From GCA-2731375 sp002731375 (GTDB taxonomy: Bacteria; Pseudomonadota; Alphaproteobacteria; GCA-2731375), in NCBI GenBank assembly GCA_030752605.1, contig JASMDX010000021.1, positions 4,700 through 68,699 of the forward strand: a stretch of DNA of 64,000 bases, given 5' to 3'. Made by a program: the position numbers and the translations under genes. Below are positions 1 through 8,206 of the stretch, piece after piece (position 1 is the first letter of the stretch; the number at the start of each line of letters is the position of its first letter). Under the pieces are notes generated by a model, which saw nothing but the letters and a program-made list of their open reading frames with translations, did not search any database and was not told where the DNA came from.

Positions 1-28
1 CATTCGATGGGGAATTGGAGGACCGGCG

Positions 29-1507
29 GTGCATTTGACGGTTTTTAGGGGTGAGTTGAGGCGTTTACTTGCATCGGCGGACAAGGCTTTTGGATCCACA
101 TCCGGGCAGCGGCGCAATGCCGCGGCAGTCGCGGTGGGTCTGATGGTCGGCAGCGTGGTAGCGTTGACCATATTGGCCGAGCCGCCGGAAACGGCGCTAA
201 AAAACACCCCTTCGGGACAAGACACGACGAACCAGATGCTGGCCAGCCTGCCTTTGACCGGCATAGAGCAGAAAGCCCTCACTGATCTGCCCCCGGCGGA
301 GGCGCCCCTGCAAGGCCTTGCTTTGCCTCTGACCAAGGTCTCGGTTGAAGCGGCGCGCCCAACGATCATTCAACGCACCGTTTCCATTGCACCGGGCGAC
401 ACCCTGATGGCGGTGATGACGCGCAACGGCAGTGACCGGACGGCGGCACATGCCGCGATCACGGCCCTGTCGAAAGTTTACAATCCCCGCCGCCTACGGC
501 CCGGTCAGGAATTGACCTTGCTGTTTGACCCCCGGCGCCAGGTCTCGCCCGATGCCCGCGAGGCCGGCAAACCGCCCTTGGTACAACTGGCATTTACCCC
601 AAGCGTGGAGCAGGAAATTCTAGTCAGCCTGAATGAGCGCGGCGGCTTCGTCTCCCGGACCATCGACAAACCCCTGAAAACGCGCCTGCACCGGGCCGAC
701 GCCAATATTGATGACTCGCTGTATCTGTCGGCCGAGCGGGCCGGCATGCCGGCGCAGATGATTGTCGAGTTGATCCGGCTGTATTCCTTCGATGTGGATT
801 TCCAGCGGGATATTCAGGTCGGCGACCGTTTCGAAGTATTGTACGAGGCTTTTTATGATGAGCGCGGTGAATTGGCCAAGTATGGCAATATTCTGTACGC
901 CAAGCTGCATGTCCGAAAAACCGACCTGCCGCTCTATCGTTTCGCACTAGCGGCTGGCAACATTGACTATTTCAATGACAAGGGCCATAGCGTCCGCAAG
1001 GCCTTGATGAAAACGCCGGTGGACGGCGCTCGGCTGACCTCGCGCTTCGGGCAGCGCAAGCATCCTATCCTGGGTTACCGGAAAATGCACCGGGGCATCG
1101 ATTTCGGCGCACCAAGAGGTACGCCGGTTTTGGCAGCGGGCAGCGGCGTGGTGGAAGTCGCTGGCTGGAACGGTGGCTACGGACGCTACCTGCGCATTCG
1201 CCACAATGGCCGTTACAAGACTGCCTATGCGCATCTGAAAAGCTTCCGCCGCGGAATTAAACGAGGCAAGCGGGTGAAGCAGGGGCAGATCGTCGCCTAC
1301 GTGGGCTCCACCGGGCGCTCAACGGGGCCGCACCTGCATTATGAGATCTTGGTGGATGGCCGGCGCATCAATCCGCTTGGCCTGAAACTGCCCACCGGGC
1401 AAAAGCTGAAGGGCAAGACGCTGGCGCGCTTCAAGCGCGTGCGCAGCAATACCGTCAAGCAGTTCGCCAAGACCCAGCCCATGACCCGTTTGGCCGACCG
1501 GCGATAA
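29..1507 (+). CDS. M23-family peptidoglycan metallopeptidase, membrane-anchored
   Basis: Predicted zinc-dependent murein DD-endopeptidase acting in the periplasm. The GTG start is chosen because GGAGGA lies at 17-22. Residues about 31-50 form one hydrophobic segment that would anchor or export the protein. A LysM/OapA-like region (PGDTLMAVM, RPGQELTLL) covers about 120-170. The C-terminal M23 (LytM) domain keeps all ligands and catalytic residues: H354 and D358 in MHRGID, H402 in YAHL, and H435/H437 in GPHLH. At 492 aa it has the usual length for periplasmic M23 proteins with a long linker. Intact M23 residues point to an active enzyme rather than an activator of amidases. The substrate bond is inferred from the family. 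Confidence 0.93.
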   Translation: MHLTVFRGELRRLLASADKAFGSTSGQRRNAAAVAVGLMVGSVVALTILAEPPETALKNTPSGQDTTNQMLASLPLTGIEQKALTDLPPAEAPLQGLALPLTKVSVEAARPTIIQRTVSIAPGDTLMAVMTRNGSDRTAAHAAITALSKVYNPRRLRPGQELTLLFDPRRQVSPDAREAGKPPLVQLAFTPSVEQEILVSLNERGGFVSRTIDKPLKTRLHRADANIDDSLYLSAERAGMPAQMIVELIRLYSFDVDFQRDIQVGDRFEVLYEAFYDERGELAKYGNILYAKLHVRKTDLPLYRFALAAGNIDYFNDKGHSVRKALMKTPVDGARLTSRFGQRKHPILGYRKMHRGIDFGAPRGTPVLAAGSGVVEVAGWNGGYGRYLRIRHNGRYKTAYAHLKSFRRGIKRGKRVKQGQIVAYVGSTGRSTGPHLHYEILVDGRRINPLGLKLPTGQKLKGKTLARFKRVRSNTVKQFAKTQPMTRLADRR

Positions 1508-1646
1508 TCCAGACTATTCTCCATCGTCGCTTGGCCTCAACGGCCCGCGCCTTATCACGGCAATTTACTCTTGACTGCGCGCCATGATAGTTGCCACCAA
1601 TCCCGCCAAGCACTAGCATAGCGACAGCCATGGAACAAATCGATAA

Positions 1647-2128
1647 ATGGGGAATTGGTTGATGTGGCGTCATCTGAAAATGCTTTTGGGCGTATCGTTG
1701 GCCGCGCTTGCGCTGCTTACGGTCACATTCACGGTTACGGTCACGGGGCACAGGCGGGCGAGGCCGAAGTGCTATGGCTTAGCCAGGCGACGGTTCGGAT
1801 TACTTCCGTCGAGAGCAAGGTCATCGTGATCAATCCGTTCCTCAGGAAACATCCAGAGACACCTAGCGTCTACAAGGACTTGAAAGCCTTGGGCAAAATT
1901 GATCTGATCCTGGTCACCCATGGTCACTTTGATCGCGTGGCAGATGTACCGGCATTGGCTAAACTGTCAGACGCTAAGGTGGTGGGCAACGACCCCCCGC
2001 CCTATCAGATGACCGCCTATGGCATGATCGCCAAGGGTCAAGGCATCTCCGTGAATAAATCTGGCACCATCCAGCCCCTGTCGGGCACGTTCTTTTCGTC
2101 AGCAATCAATAAAGGCAACATCCAATGA
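1647..2128 (+). pseudogene. Broken MBL-fold metal-dependent hydrolase, frameshifted and truncated
   Basis: The signal peptide (MWRHLKMLLG, ATG at 1662) lies in one frame, while the mature protein (GEAEVLWLSQATVRI onward) lies in another, so a frameshift is needed between about 1730 and 1760. The downstream part matches the exported metallo-beta-lactamase-fold hydrolase family up to GTIQPLSG and then ends. The C-terminal half, which supplies the remaining metal ligands, is missing, and the metal motif reads THGHFDR, with Arg for the last His. The stop overlaps the gdhA start as ATGA. I read this as a pseudogene; a frameshift from sequencing error would not explain the missing C-terminus or the changed motif. 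Confidence 0.75.
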
Positions 2129-3477
2129 CAGAACAGATAACCCTCGAGCACTTCATGGATGGCGTCAAACGGCGCAATCCAGGGCAGCCTGAATTTCATC
2201 AGGCGGTGCATGAAGTGGCGGACACGATTTTACCCTTTATCGCGGAAAAACCCATCTACCATGAAATGCAGATCCTGGAACGCATGACGGAGCCGGACCG
2301 AATCGTCAGTTTCCGTGTCTGTTGGGAGGATGACGAGGGCAATATTCGGGTCAACCGCGGCTGGCGGGTACAATTCAACAACGCCATCGGGCCTTACAAG
2401 GGCGGCTGCCGCTTTCACCCCTCGGTCAATGAGAGCGTGTTGAAATTTCTCGGCTTCGAACAGCAGTTCAAGAATTCCCTAACCGGCCTGCCCATGGGTG
2501 GCGGCAAGGGCGGCGCCAACTTCAATCCAAGAGGCAAATCCGACAATGAGGTGATGCGGTTTTGCCAATCTTTCATGACTGAGTTGTGCCGTCACATCGG
2601 CCCCAACATCGATGTGCCCGCCGGCGATATCGGTGTCGGCGCGCGCGAAATCGGCTATATGTTTGGACAATACAAACGTCTGACGAACAAGTTCGAGGGA
2701 ATTTTAACCGGCAAGGGGCTGGAATTCGGCGGCTCGTTGATCCGCACGGAAGCCACTGGTTATGGCGCGGTGTATTTCTTGCAATGCATGCTGGAAAAGA
2801 TCGGCGGCTCGCTCGAAGGCGAAACGGTGGTGATCTCGGGCTCGGGCAACGTTGCGACATATGCAGCGGAAAAGTGCCTGCACATGGGCGCCAAGGTGCT
2901 GACCCTGTCGGATTCAGGCGGCTACATATATGATCCGGACGGCATCGATATGAAAAAGCTGGACTGGATCAAGGAATTGAAGACTGTCCGGCGGGGCCGG
3001 ATTTCGGAATATGCGGCGCAATATCCCGCCGCCAAATTCCACGAGGGACGGCCCTGGGACGTGCCTTGCGACTTTGCCCTCCCCTGCGCCACACAAAACG
3101 AGATTAACGAGAACGAGGCCAAGCTGCTGGTCAAGAATGGCTGCAAGGGCATTTCCGAAGGCGCCAACATGCCCACCGCCGTCGCCGGCATCAACGTCTT
3201 CCAGGAGGCCGGCATTCTGTACGGCCCCTCCAAGGCGGCAAACGCCGGCGGGGTCGCCGTCTCCGGCATGGAGATGAGCCAGAATTCGGCCCGCATCTCG
3301 TGGAGCGAGGATGAGTTGCAGAAGCTGTTGCTGGAGACCATGCAAGGCATCCATGACAATTGTTTCCACCATGGCGCGGGAAAGGGCAAAGACGGCGGCT
3401 GCGACTATCTGTTGGGCGCGAATGTCGCCGGTTTCGTCAAGGTTGCCGACGCCATGCTGGCCTATGGCGTGCAGTAG
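2125..3477 (+). CDS. gdhA: NADP-specific glutamate dehydrogenase
   Basis: Catalyses reversible reductive amination of 2-oxoglutarate with ammonium to L-glutamate in the cytoplasm. The 450-aa length fits the hexameric bacterial NADP family. Visible signatures are YKGGCRFHP, GGGKGGANFNP with the glutamate-binding lysine K128, PAGDIGVGAREIGYMFG, and the Rossmann segment VVISGSGNVA near 240. The C-terminal GGVAVSGMEMSQNS is typical. The gene starts inside the stop of the decayed MBL gene (ATGA), so it may have been translationally coupled to it. No dedicated regulator lies next to it. It is the main ammonium-assimilation gene seen here. Confidence 0.98.
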   Translation: MTEQITLEHFMDGVKRRNPGQPEFHQAVHEVADTILPFIAEKPIYHEMQILERMTEPDRIVSFRVCWEDDEGNIRVNRGWRVQFNNAIGPYKGGCRFHPSVNESVLKFLGFEQQFKNSLTGLPMGGGKGGANFNPRGKSDNEVMRFCQSFMTELCRHIGPNIDVPAGDIGVGAREIGYMFGQYKRLTNKFEGILTGKGLEFGGSLIRTEATGYGAVYFLQCMLEKIGGSLEGETVVISGSGNVATYAAEKCLHMGAKVLTLSDSGGYIYDPDGIDMKKLDWIKELKTVRRGRISEYAAQYPAAKFHEGRPWDVPCDFALPCATQNEINENEAKLLVKNGCKGISEGANMPTAVAGINVFQEAGILYGPSKAANAGGVAVSGMEMSQNSARISWSEDELQKLLLETMQGIHDNCFHHGAGKGKDGGCDYLLGANVAGFVKVADAMLAYGVQ

Positions 3478-3548
3478 CCGAAGCGGTTTGGGCTGAGTCT
3501 TTCTTGACGGAAGGGAATAATTCAGGCCACGCCCGCCATCCGGTTCGG

Positions 3549-4451
3549 CTAGTCTACCTTGAGGCGCCAGCCGTCGCCATGGGAGACCACCCAGCCTGCG
3601 GTTGGGGCCGCGAAATGAGTGCCGAAGAGCAGCACCTCGTTGTCGCCATAACGGCGCAGAAAGTCACGGCGCGTATTGACGGCCCGGCTCACGTCGTGGT
3701 CGAACTTGCTCGCCACATGCGGCAGGCCGATTTGGATGGGGTGATGCATCATATCGCCGGTGATCACCGCCCGAGCCCCAGCCGACGCAATAACCACACT
3801 GACATGTCCGGGCGTATGCCCGGGCGTCGGTTCCAGGCAAACCTCGTCGGTCACCTGGTGCTCAACCTCGACCAGTTCGTGCAGCTCCGCCTCGATGATC
3901 GGGCGAATTGAGTCCTGATTGACCGCCACGGTGTCGATCAACGCCTCGGCGATTTCCGGGTCCACGTCGCCGGCTATCTCGCTCACCGCCTCCTGGCACC
4001 AGTGCTCCCACTCGGTCCGGCCAAACAGATAGCGCGCATTGGCAAATGTCGGCACCCATTGCCCGTCAACCAGAATGGTGTTCCAGCCAACATGATCAAC
4101 ATGGAGATGGGTGCAGAGGACAATATCGATACTTTCAGGCGGATAGCCGGCGGCAGCGAGATCGGCAAGAAACGGACCCTGCAATTGGTTCCAACCGGGA
4201 TTGCCCCGGAGCTTGTCGTTGCCGACGCAGGTGTCGACAATTATGCGGCGGCTTTGCGACTCGATGACGAAGGCTTGGATGCAACTTTTCAGTTGCCCGT
4301 CATCGGTGGCGAAATGTGGCCGCAACCAGGCTTCGGCCAGGATGTCCTCGGTCGTAAGGTTGCGGTAGCCAAAATCAGGTGTTCTCACGGCACTCATTTC
4401 AACAATGCGCGTGATAATTACATCACCGATCCGCCAACTATCCGTCGTCAT
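3549..4451 (-). CDS. MBL-fold metallo-hydrolase
   Basis: A cytoplasmic metallo-beta-lactamase-fold hydrolase of 300 aa with no signal peptide. The metal motif THLHVDHVGW gives H115, H117, D119 and H120; a second ligand region GHTPGH and ITGDMMHHP follow. The family includes lactonases, thioester hydrolases and glyoxalase II-like enzymes, and the substrate cannot be read from the sequence. It stands alone on the minus strand, convergent with gdhA. It is a clear paralogue of the protein at 42747-43628, sharing VDTCVGNDK, CTHLHVDHVGWNT and the WVPTF segment. Confidence 0.88.
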   Translation of the reverse strand: MTTDSWRIGDVIITRIVEMSAVRTPDFGYRNLTTEDILAEAWLRPHFATDDGQLKSCIQAFVIESQSRRIIVDTCVGNDKLRGNPGWNQLQGPFLADLAAAGYPPESIDIVLCTHLHVDHVGWNTILVDGQWVPTFANARYLFGRTEWEHWCQEAVSEIAGDVDPEIAEALIDTVAVNQDSIRPIIEAELHELVEVEHQVTDEVCLEPTPGHTPGHVSVVIASAGARAVITGDMMHHPIQIGLPHVASKFDHDVSRAVNTRRDFLRRYGDNEVLLFGTHFAAPTAGWVVSHGDGWRLKVD

Positions 4452-4543
4452 CGCCTTGCTCCCAAATAATGCCCGATCAAAGCGGGGATAGTTCCCATGG
4501 ACGCCACTTTCAAATGTTCTCGGCGCGACTATCAGGGTCCTAT

Positions 4544-4571
4544 TTCAGCCGCCCTGGCATCAGCGGCTGAA
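4544..4571. other. Hairpin with 9-bp perfect stem
   Basis: TTCAGCCGC at 4544-4552 pairs perfectly with GCGGCTGAA at 4563-4571 across a 10-nt loop. It sits in the 208-bp gap between the LLM gene ending at 4660 and the MBL gene starting at 4451, both on the minus strand. Neither side has a T-run, so it is not a classic intrinsic terminator. It could be an RNA processing or regulatory hairpin. Confidence 0.4.
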
Positions 4572-4659
4572 TCGGGTTTGGGATACATAGTCGTGACGTC
4601 AAGGCATTTGAATTCCAGTTCGTCAAGAATAGCATGAATATGGATGCTGGCCTACTGGC

Positions 4660-5574
4660 CTATATTTTGCCTTGCAGATAGTCGAGGGTACGGGCCTTGG
4701 CGCCGAGCTCGGTTTCCAACAGGACGGAGATCATCTCCGTCGCACCGGATGCGGCAATCCGATCAATTTTGGCATCCAGGCCAGCCGCATCGCCAATCAG
4801 GGCGATATCGCTTGGATTGGCGGCGCCTTCACGGTCCATCATCGCCCGATAGGACGGCAACTGACCATAGATTTGCAGGATTTCATCGACCCGCACCCGC
4901 GCGCCGTCCACGTCATCGGTCAAGACCACGGGGAAACCGGCTATAACGCGCGGGGCCAGGCGCCCGGCATCCCGGGCAGCGGCACCGATAACGGGGACGA
5001 CATGATCGGCGATAGTAGCAGGACCGGTCATCCACAAAACCGTGCCATCGGTGTGGCGGCCCGCCAGATCCAGCATCATTGGGCCCAGGGCGGCCATGAC
5101 CACGGGCACCGGGTTGGCCGCGTCATCAACCATCATGGCAATCTTGCTGCGATAAAGATCACCCTTGAACTTTGCGGTCCTATGGGCCAGCAGGGGCATC
5201 AGAATTTCCAGATATTCCCGCATGGTCTTTGCCGGCTGGGCATAGGACAGCCCCAGCGTATCCTCAGTCACAAGTTTATGGGACAGGCCAATGCCTAGGG
5301 TAAAACGGCCCCTAGCCACAGCGGAGGCGGTCAAGGCCTGCTGCGCCAATGCGGTGGGGTGGCGCGGATGGATCGGCGTCACGGCGGTACCGACCTCGAT
5401 CACCTTGGTCTCGCTCCCAGCCATGGCCATGGCGGTAACCGCATCATGGCCCTGGGTGTTGGCCAGCCACAGAGAGGCGAAGCCACGCGCCTCGACCTCC
5501 CGCGCCAGAGTGGTGAAACCATCAATGCTGGCCGCCGGATCGGGTATTGCCCCAGTCATGATACCAAATTTCAT
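4660..5574 (-). CDS. LLM-class flavin/F420-dependent oxidoreductase
   Basis: A TIM-barrel luciferase-like monooxygenase superfamily protein of 304 aa. It shows the N-terminal strand MKFGIMTGAIPDP, FASLWLANTQG near 33-43, the TAVTPIHPRHP segment and GRFTLGIGLSHK near 90-100, all typical of the F420-type LLM subgroup. Such enzymes transfer hydride or oxygenate using reduced F420 or FMN. No F420 biosynthesis gene is in the window, so the cofactor stays open. It reads as a single-gene unit with a hairpin in the gap behind it. Confidence 0.88.
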   Translation of the reverse strand: MKFGIMTGAIPDPAASIDGFTTLAREVEARGFASLWLANTQGHDAVTAMAMAGSETKVIEVGTAVTPIHPRHPTALAQQALTASAVARGRFTLGIGLSHKLVTEDTLGLSYAQPAKTMREYLEILMPLLAHRTAKFKGDLYRSKIAMMVDDAANPVPVVMAALGPMMLDLAGRHTDGTVLWMTGPATIADHVVPVIGAAARDAGRLAPRVIAGFPVVLTDDVDGARVRVDEILQIYGQLPSYRAMMDREGAANPSDIALIGDAAGLDAKIDRIAASGATEMISVLLETELGAKARTLDYLQGKI

Positions 5575-5695
5575 GGTTGTTAACTCCTTTGTTTCATCTT
5601 ACATCCGCTCCCCTATAACTGGAATTATAATGGGGACCACTTGAACCTAGGCGACCACTTTATCATCACTGGGCAATAATTTTCTGAAGGTTGAA

Positions 5696-5839
5696 ATGCC
5701 GCGTCTATTTATCCATCCGGGCGCGATGGCGGATCTGAAGTTCACTAAGGCGCAAATACCAAAGCTGCTGCAATGGCTCAATGACTGGAACGCCCAGATG
5801 TACCCGATCCGCGTTTTTGTCACCAACAACCGGTTCTAA
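5696..5839 (+). CDS. Small hypothetical protein (47 aa)
   Basis: A 47-codon frame starts at ATG 5696 behind AAGG at 5687-5690 and reads MPRLFIHPGAM to a TAA at 5837. The peptide is compact and mixed in composition (KLLQWLNDWNAQMYPIRVF), which looks more like coding sequence than chance. I do not recognise it. It lies in the gap between the divergent LLM gene (minus) and the MaoC gene (minus, convergent), and could be a remnant of a longer gene. Confidence 0.3.
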   Translation: MPRLFIHPGAMADLKFTKAQIPKLLQWLNDWNAQMYPIRVFVTNNRF

Positions 5840-6002
5840 ACGGGCATGTCAATCCTCGGTACCACGATCGAGCCCATTTCACCCGACCGGGTCGTTGGCA
5901 GTTTTCCTGGCATTGTCCGCACCTGGAACGTCGAACTGCGGGATTTGTGGGCGCAAAATCTTTTGTCGGCAAAAATTGGGCCGCCACCAACGTCTTTGGC
6001 GA

Positions 6003-6461
6003 TTATTCTGGCGCCGGACGCCGCTTCAATAATTGTATGGAGCGCATGGTCATGGCGACTTCGTGGTTTTGGTCACGCAGCTGCCAGTCCATCCCCACAA
6101 CGCCCCGGTCCGGTTTGCTTTTGGATAGACGGCTGTCGGTAATTGTAACGACGACATGAATGGTGTCGTCGGGACGCACGGGCCGGATCCAGCGCAGCCC
6201 TTCGATACCGGGCGAGCCGAGGGAGGCCTCTGGAGCCCAGGGATTGGCCATGGTGAACAGGCGAAAGGCATAGGTACCCAGCATCCAGCCCGAGGCGATC
6301 AAACCGCCATACATATGTTCCTCCGCCGCCACCTTATCCATATGGAAAGGCTGTGGGTCGAAGTGGAAGGCCCAGTCGATAATCTCTGCCTCGGTCAGGG
6401 TCTTGCCCGACGAGACAATCTGGTCACCAACCTTGAAATCCTCGAACCATCGATCACTCAT
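6003..6461 (-). CDS. MaoC-family hotdog dehydratase
   Basis: A single-hotdog MaoC-like protein of 152 aa, predicted to hydrate or dehydrate an enoyl-CoA or act as a related acyl-thioester enzyme. FDPQPFHMD at about 35-43 is the conserved hydratase-type motif with the catalytic Asp/His pair, followed by GGLIASGWML. I place the start at 6461 (MSDRWFEDF) rather than 6467, because GGAG then has a 6-nt spacing instead of abutting the ATG. It is divergent from the acyl-CoA ligase at 6615, and the two may share a control region and a pathway. Confidence 0.88.
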   Translation of the reverse strand: MSDRWFEDFKVGDQIVSSGKTLTEAEIIDWAFHFDPQPFHMDKVAAEEHMYGGLIASGWMLGTYAFRLFTMANPWAPEASLGSPGIEGLRWIRPVRPDDTIHVVVTITDSRLSKSKPDRGVVGMDWQLRDQNHEVAMTMRSIQLLKRRPAPE

Positions 6462-6614
6462 CGCCATCTCCGTCTGCTATACCGGCACCGGCAACTGCAA
6501 TAACCCAATCCCACCGCCGCCGCCATCCGATACTGGCTGACGAATTAGTCATTCCCGGCGGAGCTTGCTATAAACTGCCGCCAGTAACACCCGTGCATCC
6601 ACCAGGAGTAATCT

Positions 6615-8156
6615 ATGCATCCCGGAATTCATGCCGCCAAGAACCCTGACAAAGCCGCCTATATCATGGCCAGTAGCGGCCAGGTGATCAGCTATGGCGA
6701 ATTGAATGAGGCATCCAACCGTGGCGCGCAGCTGTTTCGCGGCCTTGGGCTGGGGCTGGGCGACAACATCGCAATATATATGGAAAACAACCCAGCCTTT
6801 CTGCAAATCTGCTGGGCCGCGCACCGGGCCGGATTTTACTATACCTGTATCTCGTCCTACCTAACAGCCGAAGAGGTGGATTTCATCGTCGGTGATTGCC
6901 AGGCCAAGGTTTTCATTACCTCCGAAGCCAAGGCGGACGTAGCAGCAGAACTGGCGGATATGATGCCGAACGCCAAAACCCGTCTGATGGTGGGAGAGGC
7001 GATCGCCGGCTACCAATCCTACGACGGGGCCATCGCCGCTCAACCTCACGGCCCCATCGCCGATGAATACGAAGGCGCGGACATGTTGTATTCATCGGGC
7101 ACCACGGGCCGACCCAAGGGCATCAAGAAACCTATTACGGGCGAACCCCTAGGCACTCAGCACAGCCCGGTGGATATTCAGGGCAAATTGTATGGTGTGA
7201 CAGACGCCTCAATCTATCTCTCACCGGCGCCGCTGTATCATTCAGCGCCCTTGCGCTTCAACATGGGCATACTGAAAAAGGGCGGCACCACCATCATCAT
7301 GGAACGGTTCGATCCCGAAGATGCCCTGGCCTTGATCGAGCGCTATAAGGCCACACACAGCCAATGGGTACCGACTATGTTCGTGCGTATGCTGAAACTC
7401 CCGTCCGAGGTACGCGGCAAGTACGGTCTTTCCAGTATGCAATGCGCCGTTCATGCCGCCGCGCCCTGTCCGGTCGAGGTCAAACAGCAGATGATTGATT
7501 GGTGGGGGCCTGTTCTGCACGAATACTATGCCGGCACCGAAGGTAACGGCTTTTGCGCCATCAATTCCGAGGACTGGCTGAGCCATCGCGGCTCCGTCGG
7601 ACGCGCCCTGTTCGGTATCGTGCATATTCTGGACGAAGACGGCGCCGAGCAGCCCGCCGGCACCCCCAGGGCGATCTACTTCGCCGATGGGCCGGTCTTC
7701 ACCTATCACAACGATCCCGAACGGACGGCGGCATCACGTAACGACCGCGGCTGGTCCACCCTGGGCGACGTGGGCTATCAGGATGAAGAGGGTTATCTGT
7801 ATCTGACCGACCGGCAGTCCTTCATGATTATTTCGGGCGGCGTCAATATCTACCCCCAGGAGATCGAAAACCTGCTGGTCGGCCATCCCAAAATCATGGA
7901 CGTTGCCGTGGTCGGGGTGCCGGACCCGGAATTCGGCGAAGCGGTCAAGGCGGTGGTACAACCTATCGATTCCAACCAGGCCGGCCCGGCGCTAGAGGAA
8001 GAGATACTCGCATTCAGCCGCGAGCATCTATCCCAGATCAAATGCCCCCGCAGCGTGGATTTCGAGGCGCAATTGCCCCGTCACGATAATGGCAAGCTAT
8101 ATAAACGCCTGATCAAGGACCGCTATTGGGGCCGCCACGACACCCGCATCGTCTAG
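6615..8156 (+). CDS. AMP-forming acyl-CoA synthetase
   Basis: An ANL-superfamily adenylating enzyme of 513 aa that activates a carboxylic acid to acyl-AMP and then acyl-CoA. The P-loop-like A3 motif YSSGTTGRPKGIKKP sits near residues 157-171. The hinge region with SFMIISGGVNIYPQEIE is near 400, and LPRHDNGKLYKR near the end supplies the catalytic lysine. AGGAG lies about 6603-6607, which supports the start. Residues lining the acid pocket are not diagnostic. The neighbouring MaoC, ThDP and dehydratase genes suggest breakdown of an oxygenated or aromatic acid. Confidence 0.92.
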   Translation: MHPGIHAAKNPDKAAYIMASSGQVISYGELNEASNRGAQLFRGLGLGLGDNIAIYMENNPAFLQICWAAHRAGFYYTCISSYLTAEEVDFIVGDCQAKVFITSEAKADVAAELADMMPNAKTRLMVGEAIAGYQSYDGAIAAQPHGPIADEYEGADMLYSSGTTGRPKGIKKPITGEPLGTQHSPVDIQGKLYGVTDASIYLSPAPLYHSAPLRFNMGILKKGGTTIIMERFDPEDALALIERYKATHSQWVPTMFVRMLKLPSEVRGKYGLSSMQCAVHAAAPCPVEVKQQMIDWWGPVLHEYYAGTEGNGFCAINSEDWLSHRGSVGRALFGIVHILDEDGAEQPAGTPRAIYFADGPVFTYHNDPERTAASRNDRGWSTLGDVGYQDEEGYLYLTDRQSFMIISGGVNIYPQEIENLLVGHPKIMDVAVVGVPDPEFGEAVKAVVQPIDSNQAGPALEEEILAFSREHLSQIKCPRSVDFEAQLPRHDNGKLYKRLIKDRYWGRHDTRIV

Positions 8157-8206
8157 GGTGGTCGGCTCATATCAAGACAAGACCAAGAATTTAATTGGAG
8201 GAAGAC

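Noticed and set aside
8195..8206. TTG start giving a 556-aa ThDP enzyme
   Set aside because: GGAGGA at 8197-8202 lies inside that extension and is the ribosome site for ATG 8207.
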